DNA from: Marinobacter salsuginis
GTDB taxonomy: Bacteria; Pseudomonadota; Gammaproteobacteria; Pseudomonadales; Oleiphilaceae
Reading direction: 5' to 3'
Assembly: GCF_009617755.1 (NCBI RefSeq)
Contig: NZ_BGZH01000001.1
Coordinates: forward strand, 744,001 to 808,000
DNA: 64,000 nt
The notes under the pieces are model-generated. The model made no database searches and was not told the origin of the DNA. It saw nothing but the letters and a program-made list of their open reading frames with translations. Positions 39,839 through 50,697 of this stretch are shown piece by piece (position 1 is the first letter of the stretch; each line of letters begins with the position of its first letter). Both the position numbers and the translations under genes were made by a program.

Positions 39839-40855
39839 ATGACCCATGACTCCTCACTCGCTGCATCCACCCACCCTTACGATTCCCTGACGCCCGATAC
39901 TATCCTGGACGCCATGGAAGAGGCCGGGTTCGCGGTAAGTGGGCGGCTGTTCGCCCTGAACAGCTATGAAAACCGGGTTTATCAGGTGGGTCTGGACGAT
40001 AGCGCGCCGGTCATCGCCAAATTTTATCGGCCGGGTCGGTGGAGCGAAGAGGCAATCCAGGAGGAGCATGGTTTCACCCTGGAACTTCTGCAGGCAGACA
40101 TTCCGGTTGTTGCACCAATGAAGCTCACTTCGGGCGATACGCTCGGTCGCCATGGTGAGTTCCTGTTCACGGTTTTTCCACAGCGTGGCGGACAGGCGCC
40201 CGATACCAGCGTGACAGACACTCTCTACCGCCTGGGCCAGTGGCTGGGTCAGATTCACAACATTGGCGCCAAGAAACCATTTGCCCATCGCCCTGGCATG
40301 GATCTGCTTGAGGGCATTGAAGTCAGCAACCGGCTTCTGGTTGAAGGCGACTGGATTCCAGCGGATCTCAGGCCCGCCTGGGACAGCCTGATCCCCGACC
40401 TGCAAAGGCTCTGTGCGGTACGGGTTGATGAAGCCGGCCCGGTAGAAACTCTGCGACTTCATGGCGACTGTCATTCCGGCAACATCCTGTGCCGGGACGA
40501 GCAGATGCTGTTCGTAGATCTGGACGACTGCCGCACGGGGCCTGCTATCCAGGACATGTGGCTGCTCCTTAACGGAGACGATGTCGACCGGGGGGCCCAG
40601 CTCGGAGAACTCCTCGAAGGTTATGAGATGTTCCGTGATTTCAATCGTCGAGAACGCCACTTGATTGAGCCGCTGCGGTGCTACCGGCAGATCGCGCACT
40701 GCGCCTGGCTGGCAAAGCGCTGGGATGATCCTGCGTTTCCGCGTTTCTTTCCGTGGTTTGCCCAGCCACGCTTCTGGTCAGACCAGATTCTCTCGCTGCG
40801 GGAGCAACTATCCGCCCTGCAGTCTCCGGCCATCACGGTGCCGGGGCAATACTGA
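39839..40855 (+). CDS. srkA: Stress response serine/threonine kinase SrkA (YihE-like)
   Basis: SrkA is a choline/aminoglycoside-kinase-fold protein kinase that protects cells from stress-induced death. The catalytic loop is LRLHGDCHSGNIL (Brenner motif HGDxHxxN) and the metal-binding motif is MLFVDLDDCRTGPA. An ATP-lysine candidate is in APVIAKFYRPGRW. The length of 338 residues is normal. In this window it sits alone upstream of a small membrane-anchored protein and cmoAB. Confidence 0.92.
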   Translation: MTHDSSLAASTHPYDSLTPDTILDAMEEAGFAVSGRLFALNSYENRVYQVGLDDSAPVIAKFYRPGRWSEEAIQEEHGFTLELLQADIPVVAPMKLTSGDTLGRHGEFLFTVFPQRGGQAPDTSVTDTLYRLGQWLGQIHNIGAKKPFAHRPGMDLLEGIEVSNRLLVEGDWIPADLRPAWDSLIPDLQRLCAVRVDEAGPVETLRLHGDCHSGNILCRDEQMLFVDLDDCRTGPAIQDMWLLLNGDDVDRGAQLGELLEGYEMFRDFNRRERHLIEPLRCYRQIAHCAWLAKRWDDPAFPRFFPWFAQPRFWSDQILSLREQLSALQSPAITVPGQY

Positions 40856-40889
40856 GTAACACTTTAAATTCGTTTGATTCGAGGTAGGC

Positions 40890-41258
40890 ATGAGCCAGAG
40901 TGAGGCCCGTTACACCGTCCGCAGCCTGATCGTGACCGCACTGGTTGCGGTAATCGGAACCGTTCTTGCGCTGGAAATGAGCGGCAAGATCAGTCACAGC
41001 GACAACAAGGATCACATGCCGGTTGGCGATTTCCAGGCCATACATGTAACCGAGGACGATCCGTTCCGCATGTCACCCAAGGCATCGGAACTGCATGCGG
41101 TCTGCGAGAATGGCTATCTGGCAATTGCCGCCGATGTAGACCCCTCGTTCCGGGGCATTCTGGTGGACTACAAGAACCGGGGCGTGCGCTGCTCCCGACC
41201 GTCACCGACAGGCCCTGCGGTTCCACCCTCTCCGGAGGCAACAGACTCCAATGGTTAA
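40890..41258 (+). CDS. Membrane-anchored protein of unknown function upstream of cmoA
   Basis: The 122-residue protein has one N-terminal membrane segment at about residues 12-29 (SLIVTALVAVIGTVLALEM) and a small domain of about 75 residues. Two cysteines (HAVCENGYLAIAADVD and NRGVRCSRPSP) could pair outside the cytoplasm. The tail is proline-rich. It ends 8 bp inside cmoA, so translation of the two may be coupled. No family is recognised. A periplasmic location is inferred from the short positively charged N-terminus. Confidence 0.65.
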   Translation: MSQSEARYTVRSLIVTALVAVIGTVLALEMSGKISHSDNKDHMPVGDFQAIHVTEDDPFRMSPKASELHAVCENGYLAIAADVDPSFRGILVDYKNRGVRCSRPSPTGPAVPPSPEATDSNG

Positions 41259-42027
41259 GCCCCGCAAGCCTTCGGAGCCACCCGAGCAGGTGACAGACCG
41301 ATTGTTTGCCACAGAACGCCGACCCGAGGATTTCCGGTTCGACGCGTCGGTGGCAAGGGTTTTCCCGGACATGATTCGCCGGTCCGTGCCGGGCTACACC
41401 ACCATCATTCCGATGATCGAGGTGATCACCGAACAATACGCCCAGCCAGCCTCCCACTGCTATGACCTGGGCTGCTCCCTGGGCGCATCGACCCTGGCGA
41501 TGCGGCACGGCATCTCATATGGGGATTGCACCCTTGTCGGCGTGGATAACTCCAGCGCCATGATCGAACGCTGCGAGCATTACATTGCTTTGGACGACAG
41601 CGCCCTCCCTGTCACCCTCAGGTGCGAGGATATTCTGGACACCGAACTCAGCAACGCCTCGGTGACCACGCTGAATTTCACCTTGCAGTTTGTGGATCCG
41701 GAAAGGCGGTCCAGCCTGCTCAAACGAATTGCGGATGCTACCCTCCCCGGCGGCGTTTTGATTCTGTCAGAAAAAATCCGCTTTGAGTCGAAGGACGAGC
41801 AGGCCATTCAGACCCGACTGCACCACGAATTCAAGCGTGCCAACGGCTATTCGGATCTCGAAATCAGCCAGAAGCGAACGGCCATCGAACAGGTCCTGAT
41901 TCCGGAGACACTGGCGGCCCATAAGGAACGACTTCTGGCAGCGGGCTTCAATGATGTGGTGGTCTGGTACCAGTGCTTCAACTTTGTATCCATGCTCGCC
42001 ATCAAGGCTGACAAAACCATCGAATGA
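41251..42027 (+). CDS. cmoA: Carboxy-S-adenosyl-L-methionine synthase
   Basis: CmoA makes carboxy-SAM from SAM and prephenate, the cofactor CmoB uses to build 5-oxyacetyluridine at tRNA position 34. The SAM site is YDLGCSLGASTLAM, followed by VGVDNSSAMIERCE, and FTLQFVDPERRSSLLKRI is the family signature. The length of 258 residues is typical apart from a few extra N-terminal residues. It overlaps cmoB by 4 bp (ATGA). Confidence 0.96.
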   Translation: MVKPRKPSEPPEQVTDRLFATERRPEDFRFDASVARVFPDMIRRSVPGYTTIIPMIEVITEQYAQPASHCYDLGCSLGASTLAMRHGISYGDCTLVGVDNSSAMIERCEHYIALDDSALPVTLRCEDILDTELSNASVTTLNFTLQFVDPERRSSLLKRIADATLPGGVLILSEKIRFESKDEQAIQTRLHHEFKRANGYSDLEISQKRTAIEQVLIPETLAAHKERLLAAGFNDVVVWYQCFNFVSMLAIKADKTIE

Positions 42028-43022
42028 CCATGGCAGATTTTGACTGGAAAGCCCGATTCGGGCCAATCATCAATGAACTTGCACAAGACGGCCTGGAGCA
42101 TTGGGCCAATTTGCTTCAACAGCAGCTGGTTCACGGTTTCGAGGACCGCCCCCATGGCGATCTGGATCGTTGGCAGGCCGCCCTGAACCGCCTGCCCAAC
42201 ATTGAGCAGGTGGAGGCGCAGCTGAACCGCACTGCCATTACCCTGAATGCCCCCGAGCCCCTGCCCCTGGCACAGCAGGAACAGCTGGAGCAGGGACTGC
42301 GCGGCCTGATGCCCTGGCGCAAGGGCCCCTTCGATTTTTTCGGCACCTACATTGATACCGAGTGGCGCTCCGACTGGAAGTGGGAACGGGTCGCACCCTA
42401 CCTTTCAGACCTCTCCGGTCGCCGCATACTGGATGTGGGCTGCGGCTCCGGGTACCACTGCTGGCGCATGCTGGGCGAAGGCGCGGGCCGGGTGATCGGC
42501 ATAGACCCGGGGCTGCTGTTCATGTTCCAGTTCTTCAGCGTCAAGGACTACCTGGGCGATGTCGCCGTCGATCTGTTGCCGATCCGGATGGAGGATCTGC
42601 CAGCCGATCTTGAAACCTTCGATACCACCTTTTCCATGGGTGTCCTTTATCATCGTCGCTCGCCGCTGGATCATCTGCTGGAGCTCAAGGGAACACTGCG
42701 CCGGGGTGGAGAGCTGGTTCTGGAAACACTTGTGGTGGAGGGCCCTGAAGGTTTCAGCCTGATGCCCAAGGATCGCTACGGACAGATGCGCAATGTCTGG
42801 TTCCTGCCCAGCTGCGAAACACTGCTGCGCTGGCTCGACCGCACCGGCTTCCGCAATGCCCGGGTGGTGGATGTGACCGAGACCACTACCGAGGAACAGC
42901 GCAGCACCGACTGGATGCGCTTTAATTCCCTGCAGGACTTTCTGGATCCGAACGACCCGTCAAAAACCGTGGAGGGTTACCCTGGGCCGCTTCGTGCCAC
43001 CGTGATTGCCGAGAAGCCCTGA
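42024..43022 (+). CDS. cmoB: tRNA U34 carboxymethyltransferase
   Basis: CmoB transfers the carboxymethyl group from carboxy-SAM to 5-hydroxyuridine-34. The N-terminal region (WKARFGPIINELAQDGLEHW) precedes a methyltransferase core with RRILDVGCGSGYHCWRMLGE, VIGIDPGLLFMFQF and TFSMGVLYHRRSPLDHL, all CmoB signatures. The length is 332 residues. With cmoA it forms a two-gene unit that ends at a strong bidirectional terminator shared with purA. Confidence 0.96.
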   Translation: MTMADFDWKARFGPIINELAQDGLEHWANLLQQQLVHGFEDRPHGDLDRWQAALNRLPNIEQVEAQLNRTAITLNAPEPLPLAQQEQLEQGLRGLMPWRKGPFDFFGTYIDTEWRSDWKWERVAPYLSDLSGRRILDVGCGSGYHCWRMLGEGAGRVIGIDPGLLFMFQFFSVKDYLGDVAVDLLPIRMEDLPADLETFDTTFSMGVLYHRRSPLDHLLELKGTLRRGGELVLETLVVEGPEGFSLMPKDRYGQMRNVWFLPSCETLLRWLDRTGFRNARVVDVTETTTEEQRSTDWMRFNSLQDFLDPNDPSKTVEGYPGPLRATVIAEKP

Positions 43023-43025
43023 GCA

Positions 43026-43061
43026 CAAAAAAACCGCCGTGCCTTTCGGCAGGGCGGTTTC
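43026..43061. terminator. Bidirectional intrinsic terminator between cmoB and purA
   Basis: The stem AAACCGCC-GTGCC with GGCAG-GGCGGTTT has a TTTC loop, a long A-run on the left and TTTC on the right. On the minus strand the T-run is long, so it should be the stronger stop for purA. It begins within 5 bp of the cmoB stop. Confidence 0.9.
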
Positions 43062-43076
43062 TTCATCCATCGGCGA

Positions 43077-44381
<1,305 letters not shown>

Positions 44382-44455
44382 TCAATGCGGCTGCCCCGAA
44401 GGACACGCGTTTCGCAAGTTTACCTGTAAATGAATTCACCGAGGCCCCGGGGCCA

Positions 44456-45637
44456 TCAGCCCAGCTTCTGCACGACCCACTGGCCGTTCTGTTTCACCAG
44501 CTCCCGATCACAGCCTTTGGTCGTCGGATTAACACCCTCGTCTTCGGGCAGAGCCCGGACAACGGTCTCCGTCATTCTCAGACCGGAAATCACGCCTTCA
44601 AGAGCGGGGTCATCGTCCGCCGGCGCCCAGACAGCACCCGCCTTTCGTGCCACCCGCTCTCCGAGAGCGACGAGAGCCCGTATATCGAGACTGAACCCGG
44701 TTGCCGGGCGGGCCCGACCAAAATCGCTGCCAATGGCATCGTAGCGACCGCCTTTGGCAACGGAATCACCATGGCCAGGCACATAGGCCGCAAACACCAG
44801 CCCTGTGTGGTAGTTGTAGCCACGCAGCTCGCAGAAATCGAATCCGAAGCTGATCTCCGGATAATCCCGACTCAACATATCGGACACCCGCCCGAGCTGG
44901 TCAAGTGCGGCATCCAGGCTGTCAGAGGCGCCCTGCAGGATCCGGCGGGCTTCATTCAAGGCCTCCGGGCCGCCACTGACGCGCGCAAGCTCGCGCAGGC
45001 GGGCCCCGGCTGAACCTGCAGCACACTGCCCCAGCAGTTCGTCAAGCTCGGGGACCGATTTGCGGGCCATGGCATCGAAAATGGCGCGCTCGGTATCCCT
45101 GTCAAAATCCGCTTCGCCGATCAGACTCTCATAAATGGCCACGTGGGCCAGATCAAGGTGAATTCGCGGCAAACCCGCCACCCGGAGAGTCTCCAGCATC
45201 AGGCTGATCACTTCCATGTCCGCAGATTCCGAGGCACTGCCGAATAGCTCGCAACCGGCCTGGATAGGAGTACGACCTGTCAGCATATGCCGGGGACGGG
45301 TATGGAGTACGTGCCCGGCATAGCACAGACGGGTGATCCCTTCCTGGCCGAGGGTGTGGGCATCAATCCGCGCTGCCTGGGGCGTCATATCAGCGCGAAC
45401 ACCCATCATGCGCCCGGTCAACTGGTCGGTGAGCTTGAACGTCTGAAGCTCCAGGTCGTTTCCGGTTCCGGTAAACAGGGATTCGAGATATTCAATGAGC
45501 GGTGGGATTACCAACTGATAACCCCAGCGCTGGCAGGTATCCATTACATCCCGGCGCAGGGATTCGATCCGTCCGGCCAGCGGGGGCAAAATATCCTCTA
45601 CCCCGTCTGGCAGTAACCAGCGATCAGATACTGTCAT
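44456..45637 (-). CDS. hisZ: ATP phosphoribosyltransferase regulatory subunit HisZ
   Basis: HisZ resembles the catalytic core of histidyl-tRNA synthetase and activates the short form of HisG in the first step of histidine synthesis. The start TVSDRWLLPDGVEDILPP gives 393 residues. VRADMTPQAARIDAHTLG and YNYHTGLVFAAYVPGHG mark the HisRS-like fold. The anticodon-binding domain of true HisRS is absent. Its presence predicts a short-form HisG elsewhere in the genome. It sits between hflC and purA, after the hflC terminator. Confidence 0.94.
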   Translation of the reverse strand: MTVSDRWLLPDGVEDILPPLAGRIESLRRDVMDTCQRWGYQLVIPPLIEYLESLFTGTGNDLELQTFKLTDQLTGRMMGVRADMTPQAARIDAHTLGQEGITRLCYAGHVLHTRPRHMLTGRTPIQAGCELFGSASESADMEVISLMLETLRVAGLPRIHLDLAHVAIYESLIGEADFDRDTERAIFDAMARKSVPELDELLGQCAAGSAGARLRELARVSGGPEALNEARRILQGASDSLDAALDQLGRVSDMLSRDYPEISFGFDFCELRGYNYHTGLVFAAYVPGHGDSVAKGGRYDAIGSDFGRARPATGFSLDIRALVALGERVARKAGAVWAPADDDPALEGVISGLRMTETVVRALPEDEGVNPTTKGCDRELVKQNGQWVVQKLG

Positions 45638-45760
45638 GAGATTCCGTTGTCCGTTATATCCGCTCCGGCGCAGTCGGCGGGGGATCACACAGGATTTAAG
45701 GCGGCACTCGTTAAAAAGCCCGACACAAAACCGGCAGAATTTTACACGGTTGGCGGGCAC

Positions 45761-45794
45761 AAAAAAACCGGAATACGGAGGTATTCCGGTTTTT
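45761..45794 (-). terminator. Terminator of the hfl operon after hflC
   Basis: On the minus strand, AAAACCGGAATAC and GTATTCCGGTTTT form a perfect stem with a short loop followed by a T-run. It lies 16 bp after the hflC stop and about 125 bp before hisZ. Confidence 0.92.
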
Positions 45795-45810
45795 GCTGCC
45801 AGGCTCCGGT

Positions 45811-46686
45811 TTACTGGGCGCCCTGGGGGTCGTTAAGGAACTTCATGAACGCGCTGTTGGAATCGATCACCATGATGTCATCCTTGCTCATGAAGGTATT
45901 GCGATAAGCCTGAAGACTCCGGTAGAAGCTGTAGAAGTCCGCGTTCGAGCCATAGGCATCGGCGTAAATCCTGGCCGCCTCACCATCGCCTTCACCACGG
46001 GTTTCTTCCGACTGGGCAAAGGCCTCCGCCAGAATAACGGTTCTCTGACGATCCGCGTCGGCCCGAATACCCTCGGCCAGCTCGCGACCCCGGGAACGGA
46101 ATTCCTGAGCCAGCTTTTCACGTTCAGTCGCCATCCGACGATAGACGTTTTCGCTCACCTGCCCCGGGAATTCAATTGCCTTGACCCGGATGTCCAGGAC
46201 TTCGATGCCAAATTCGCTCTGCGCGGTCTGGTTTACACGATCCCGGAGGGTATGCATCAGCTCATCGCGCTGGCCGGACACCACTTCCACCATGGTGCGA
46301 ATACCAAATTCGTCCCGCAGACCATTGTCCACACGGGATGCGAGCAGAGACTGAGCACGGAACTCGTCGCCGCCGGTCGCTCGGTAGAACTGGTCCACAT
46401 CCCGGATTTTCCAGGCGATGTAGGAATCCACATCCAATGGCTTCTTTTCCACGGTCAGGTACTGCCTGGACGGCAGGTCCATGGTCAAAACCCGGATATC
46501 GAATTCACGAACCTGATCGATGACAGGAACCTTGAAATGGATACCTGCCTGAATGTCAGTCTCTACCAGCTCACCGAACCGGAGTAGAACGCCCCGGTGG
46601 GTTTCCGGAATAATGTACACACTGGACAAGACCAGCAGGACAACAATAAGGGCGCCTGCAAGGCCCACTACACCTTTAGGTCCCAT
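45811..46686 (-). CDS. hflC: FtsH modulator HflC (prohibitin-like)
   Basis: HflC pairs with HflK to form a large periplasmic cage around the FtsH protease and tune its access to membrane substrates. One N-terminal membrane segment (GVVGLAGALIVVLLVLSSVY) is followed by a SPFH/band-7 domain (GVLLRFGELVETDIQAGIHF) and a long helical region (VYRRMATEREKLAQEFRSR). The length of 291 residues is normal. It lies two bases after hflK. Confidence 0.96.
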   Translation of the reverse strand: MGPKGVVGLAGALIVVLLVLSSVYIIPETHRGVLLRFGELVETDIQAGIHFKVPVIDQVREFDIRVLTMDLPSRQYLTVEKKPLDVDSYIAWKIRDVDQFYRATGGDEFRAQSLLASRVDNGLRDEFGIRTMVEVVSGQRDELMHTLRDRVNQTAQSEFGIEVLDIRVKAIEFPGQVSENVYRRMATEREKLAQEFRSRGRELAEGIRADADRQRTVILAEAFAQSEETRGEGDGEAARIYADAYGSNADFYSFYRSLQAYRNTFMSKDDIMVIDSNSAFMKFLNDPQGAQ

Positions 46687-46688
46687 AA

Positions 46689-47876
46689 TTATCTGCTCCT
46701 CCGAACGGTAGTATCCTGCCTGCTTCGCAGTTCCTGCAGAACCTGATCAGTCAGGGTCTGGATATCCACATTGCCTTGATTGCTACCGGAAGAAGATCCA
46801 CCGGTGCGCGGCAGAGAACCTTGAGTCAGACGATCAAGCGGCAGGTACATCATGTTGCCGCTGCTCTCTGTGTCGACCAGGATCTTGCTGCTATTGGCCA
46901 ACACTTCTTCAACGGTTTGCAGATACAGACGTTCACGAGTCACGGTCGGAGCCATCTCATACACAGCCAGGAGCTCGAGGAAACGGGCGGTTTCACCACG
47001 AGCCCGCTCGATCACTTCTTCCTTGTAGGCATTAGCCTCTTCGATCATGCGCTGAGCCTCACCACGGGCCTCAGGTACGACTCGGTTGCGATAGGTTTCA
47101 GCTTCTTCCTTGACCCGCTGCTCGTCTTCCCGGGCGCGCTGAACTTCACGGAACGCATCCTGAACCGGGGCGGGGGGCTGGGTGCTTTCAACGTTCACCC
47201 GCACCAACTCCAGACCGGTGCCATATTCTCTCAGAAAGGTCTGAAGCCTTTGCTCTACTCGAACAGCCAATTCGGCACGGCCTTCGGTCAGCACGTCATC
47301 CAGGGTGGAGCTGCCCACCTCATGACGGATGGCACTATCGGTCGCGAATGCCAGCGCCTGGTTGGAATCTCGAACGTTCAGGACATAGGCTTCTGCGTCG
47401 CCTACGCGATACTGCACTTGCAGATCCACAGTGACCAGGTTTTCGTCCTGAGTGAGCATCTGGCCACTGGACTCGGCAGTTCGAACACTGGTGACACGCA
47501 CCTTGGTTACACTGTCGATCAATGGAACCTTGAACCTCAGACCAGGGTTAGCGGTCTGATGGTACTCACCGAAACGAAGCACAACCGCCCTTTCCTGTTC
47601 GTCCACGGTGTAAAACGACTGGAAAATCACGTAGCCGACTACCAGGATTCCTGCCAGCGCGAGGATGGCCCCGAAGCCGCCGGCACTTCCGCCGCCGCTG
47701 CCACCGCTTCCGCCGGACTTGCCACCCTTGCCGCCCAGCATTTTGTTGAGCTTGTCGAGACCTTTTTTCAGCGCCTCATCGAGGTCTGGCGGCCCCTGAT
47801 CATTGCCGCGTCGACCACCACCGGTACCCCAGGGGTCATTGTCGTTACGGTTTCCACCCGGTTCGTTCCAGGCCAT
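46689..47876 (-). CDS. hflK: FtsH modulator HflK (prohibitin-like)
   Basis: HflK is the larger partner of HflC in the FtsH-regulating complex. The cytoplasmic N-terminus is long, acidic and glycine-rich (DEALKKGLDKLNKMLGGKGG...), followed by one membrane segment (GFGAILALAGILVVGYVIF) and a band-7 domain (AVVLRFGEYHQTANPGLRF). A C-terminal helical and low-complexity tail ends RSRQDTTVRRSR. The length of 395 residues fits the family. It is the gene between hflX and hflC in a conserved stress-response operon. Confidence 0.96.
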   Translation of the reverse strand: MAWNEPGGNRNDNDPWGTGGGRRGNDQGPPDLDEALKKGLDKLNKMLGGKGGKSGGSGGSGGGSAGGFGAILALAGILVVGYVIFQSFYTVDEQERAVVLRFGEYHQTANPGLRFKVPLIDSVTKVRVTSVRTAESSGQMLTQDENLVTVDLQVQYRVGDAEAYVLNVRDSNQALAFATDSAIRHEVGSSTLDDVLTEGRAELAVRVEQRLQTFLREYGTGLELVRVNVESTQPPAPVQDAFREVQRAREDEQRVKEEAETYRNRVVPEARGEAQRMIEEANAYKEEVIERARGETARFLELLAVYEMAPTVTRERLYLQTVEEVLANSSKILVDTESSGNMMYLPLDRLTQGSLPRTGGSSSGSNQGNVDIQTLTDQVLQELRSRQDTTVRRSR

Positions 47877-47959
47877 AGTGCTCTCCGTTACTGACTTATA
47901 GATAGAATGGCTGCAAATACTAGGGATTTATCTCCGCCCCGGCAATAGCCGGGGCGGTT

Positions 47960-49258
47960 TCATGCGTGTCCACCGTCCAGTCGGATTGACTTTTCGTTGA
48001 CGCCGGCCCGGCTGAGCAGTTGTTGCCAGTCCCGATTCTGCAATCGCACCTCAACCACGGTGTCGCCGGAATCACGGTAATCCTCACTCAGCACCGAACC
48101 CGCTTCATGCAGCAGTGCGCGCAACTTGCCATCCGCAGGACCAAGCAGGACGAAGTGATGGACCACATCTTCCGCTACCCGCTCAACGATCGCATCGAAC
48201 AGACCGTCCAGGCCCTCACCGGTTACTGCGGACACCCAGGCCCGAACTGGAATCCCCTCTTCATTTCGCTCGACACGCGGTGTGAAGTTTTCCAGCAGAT
48301 CAATCTTGTTGAACACCTGCAGCATGGGAATCTCGTCTGCACCAATCTCCGCCAGAACCTCTTCAACCTGCTCAATATTCTCGTCGCGGCGCGGATCGTG
48401 GCAGTCGATGATATGTAACAGCAAAGTCGCCTGCGTGGTTTCTTCAAGCGTCGCCCGGAACGCCTCAACCAGCTTGTGCGGCAGATGCCTTATGAAGCCT
48501 ACGGTGTCCGCCATTACGACCGGCCCGATATCCGGAAGTTCCAGCCGCCGCAACGTCGGATCGAGCGTGGCAAACAGCTGGTCTGCAGCATATACGGACG
48601 AAGTGGTAATCCGGTTGAATAGCGTGGATTTGCCGGCGTTGGTATAACCGACCAGAGACACCGTGGGAATGTCAGCCCGCTCACGGGCTCTTCGCCCCTG
48701 ATTCCGCTGGCGACGCACCTTTTCCAGACGCTTGTGGATGGACTTGATCCGCTCCCGCAAGAGTCGGCGGTCGGTTTCCAGCTGGGTCTCACCGGGGCCG
48801 CGAAGACCAATACCCCCTTTCTGACGCTCAAGGTGGGTCCAGCCCCGAACCAGACGCGTGGACATATGTTCGAGCTGGGCAAGTTCTACCTGGAGCTTGC
48901 CCTCGTGTGTCCGCGCCCGCTGGGCAAAGATATCGAGAATCACACCGGTACGGTCCAGCACACGGCACTTGAGCTCGTGCTCAATGTTGCGTTCCTGGCG
49001 AGGACTCAGGGCGTGATTGAACAACACAACATCAGCCTCATTGGCCGCCACCGCGTCACGAATTTCTTCCAGCTTGCCCTCACCGACGAAAAATCTGGGA
49101 CTGGGCTGCTTCCGGGACCCCGTGACGGTACAAACAGGCTCAACACCGGCGGAGGTTACAAGCTCCCGAAATTCACCGGGGTCTTCGGTGCCATCGTGGG
49201 CAGTAAAATCGATGTGGACGAGTACTGCGCGCTCACCGACATCAGGACGTTCAAACAA
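47960..49258 (-). CDS. hflX: Ribosome-associated GTPase HflX
   Basis: HflX splits stalled 70S ribosomes under stress. The N-terminal HflX domain (RAVLVHIDFT, then VLFNHALSPRQERNIEHEL) is followed by the coiled linker GGIGLRGPGETQLETDRRLL and a G domain with GYTNAGKSTLFN, DTVGFIRHLPHKLVEAF and FNKIDLLE. Translation begins at a TTG (reading xFERPDVGE), with GGAG ten bases upstream. The length of 432 residues is standard. A hairpin lies between it and hfq. Confidence 0.96.
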   Translation of the reverse strand: MFERPDVGERAVLVHIDFTAHDGTEDPGEFRELVTSAGVEPVCTVTGSRKQPSPRFFVGEGKLEEIRDAVAANEADVVLFNHALSPRQERNIEHELKCRVLDRTGVILDIFAQRARTHEGKLQVELAQLEHMSTRLVRGWTHLERQKGGIGLRGPGETQLETDRRLLRERIKSIHKRLEKVRRQRNQGRRARERADIPTVSLVGYTNAGKSTLFNRITTSSVYAADQLFATLDPTLRRLELPDIGPVVMADTVGFIRHLPHKLVEAFRATLEETTQATLLLHIIDCHDPRRDENIEQVEEVLAEIGADEIPMLQVFNKIDLLENFTPRVERNEEGIPVRAWVSAVTGEGLDGLFDAIVERVAEDVVHHFVLLGPADGKLRALLHEAGSVLSEDYRDSGDTVVEVRLQNRDWQQLLSRAGVNEKSIRLDGGHA

Positions 49259-49295
49259 TTGGCGTCAACTCCGGGCAATCAGACTATGGGTGACA

Positions 49296-49357
49296 TAAAA
49301 ACAAACACCCGCGGCCACAAGATCCCTTGACTGGCGGGATCTTCTGGAACGCGGGTG
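49296..49357 (-). terminator. Nested hairpin with T-rich tail between hfq and hflX
   Basis: On the minus strand an outer stem, CACCCGCG with CGCGGGTG, encloses an inner stem, AAGATCCC with GGGATCTT. TTTGTTTTT follows. It lies 23 bp after the hfq stop and 37 bp before the hflX start, so it could attenuate transcription from hfq into hflX. Confidence 0.6.
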
Positions 49358-49379
49358 ACAAGATCGGGAATTGGGCGTA

Positions 49380-49631
49380 TCAGTCTTCAGACTCGCCCTC
49401 TCCTCCCGGAGCCTGCTGCGGAATGCGAACATTACGTGCAGGTACCACAGTGGAAATAGCGTGCTTGTAGACCATCTGGCTGACAGTATTTTTCAGCAAA
49501 ATCACGAACTGGTCGAAAGATTCGATCTGGCCCTGTAGCTTGATACCGTTGACCAGAAAGATGGAAACCGGAATGCGTTCCTTGCGCAGTGCATTAAGGT
49601 AAGGGTCTTGTAACGAATGCCCTTTTGACAT
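49380..49631 (-). CDS. hfq: RNA chaperone Hfq
   Basis: Hfq is the hexameric Sm-like chaperone that pairs small RNAs with mRNAs. Sm1 is seen in [21 protein letters not shown] and Sm2 in [12 protein letters not shown], the latter with the KH pair that lines the proximal face. The N-terminus [17 protein letters not shown] is the usual one. The length of 83 residues is short, with an acidic tail (GGEGESED) like Pseudomonas Hfq. It lies between miaA and hflX, as in E. coli. Confidence 0.98.
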   Translation of the reverse strand: MSKGHSLQDPYLNALRKERIPVSIFLVNGIKLQGQIESFDQFVILLKNTVSQMVYKHAISTVVPARNVRIPQQAPGGEGESED

Positions 49632-49664
49632 GTGTTTTCTCCTGTTTTTAGTAAGTGCAGATCG

Positions 49665-50696
49665 TCATTTATAAAATTTAAATGTGGTGCGAAGTCGGAT
49701 TTTTTTCAAGGCTGACTCAGCGATAAGTTTGTCGTCGCTATCCAGCCACTCCACATCGGACCACTTGCGCAACCAGGTCAACTGCCTCTTGGCGAGCTGG
49801 CGTGTTGCTGCCACTCCCTTGCCGACAAATGTCTCGTAATCGTCTTCTCCGGACAAATAACTCCAGGCCTGACGATATCCGACACAACGCATGGAAGGGA
49901 GATCAGGGTGCAAGTCTTCCCTGAGCATCAGTGCCCGCACTTCGTCAAGAAAGCCTGCATCCAGCATTTTCAGGAAACGCAGGCGAATTCGCTCATGAAG
50001 CACGCGCCGCTCCGGCGGCATCATGGCAAGCTGAACAACAGTATACGGAAGCAAAGATGTTTCGTCTGCCTGCCAGCGAGTGAAATAGGTGTAATCCTCA
50101 ATATCACCGCCTTGCGCCGCGGCCGTTGGTTGTTCGCCAGCACCGGTTTCGGCCTTCCAGAATTCGGAAATCGGCTTGCCGGTAAGACGCAGTACCTCCA
50201 GGGCCCGCATCAGGCGCTGCCGGTTATTGGGGTGAATGCGCTCAGCTGCGACAGGATCGCTGCGCCGAAGTTCCTCGTGCAGGGCCTCCCAGCCACGCTC
50301 TTCGGCCTCTTGTTCCAGGGCAAGTCGAACGGTGGGACTTGCCGATGGCAGGCCCGACATACCATGGAGAAGCGCCTTGAAATACATCATGGTGCCGCCT
50401 ACAAGCAGCGGCACCCGTCCCGCTGCTGTAATTTCTGCCATCGCAGCTAGCGCGTCCCGGCGGAAATCCGCAGCTGAGTATGTTTCCGCCGGATCGCAGA
50501 TATCGACCAGTCTGTGGGGCGCCCGCGCAAGCTCTTCTGCGGTCGGTTTCGCCGTCCCGATATCCATACCCCGGTAGATCATCGCAGAGTCCACGCTGAT
50601 GATCTCACAAGGCAGGTGATCACAAAGCGCCATGGCCAGATCGGTCTTACCCGAGGCCGTGGGGCCCATCAGGAAAATGGCAGGGGGCAGCGACAC
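49665..50696 (-). CDS. miaA: tRNA dimethylallyltransferase MiaA
   Basis: MiaA adds the isopentenyl group to A37 of tRNAs, the substrate MiaB later thiolates. The P-loop is [15 protein letters not shown], followed by [19 protein letters not shown] and [19 protein letters not shown], all family signatures. The late segment [16 protein letters not shown] is also typical. The length of 343 residues is slightly long. It lies one base after mutL and 33 bp before hfq in the conserved operon. Confidence 0.97.
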   Translation of the reverse strand: MSLPPAIFLMGPTASGKTDLAMALCDHLPCEIISVDSAMIYRGMDIGTAKPTAEELARAPHRLVDICDPAETYSAADFRRDALAAMAEITAAGRVPLLVGGTMMYFKALLHGMSGLPSASPTVRLALEQEAEERGWEALHEELRRSDPVAAERIHPNNRQRLMRALEVLRLTGKPISEFWKAETGAGEQPTAAAQGGDIEDYTYFTRWQADETSLLPYTVVQLAMMPPERRVLHERIRLRFLKMLDAGFLDEVRALMLREDLHPDLPSMRCVGYRQAWSYLSGEDDYETFVGKGVAATRQLAKRQLTWLRKWSDVEWLDSDDKLIAESALKKIRLRTTFKFYK

Positions 50697-50697
50697 C

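Noticed and set aside
45638..45760. N-terminal extension of HisZ by 41 residues
   Set aside because: The extra residues run through the region just after the hflC terminator and do not resemble HisZ. The ATG at 45637 gives the family start.
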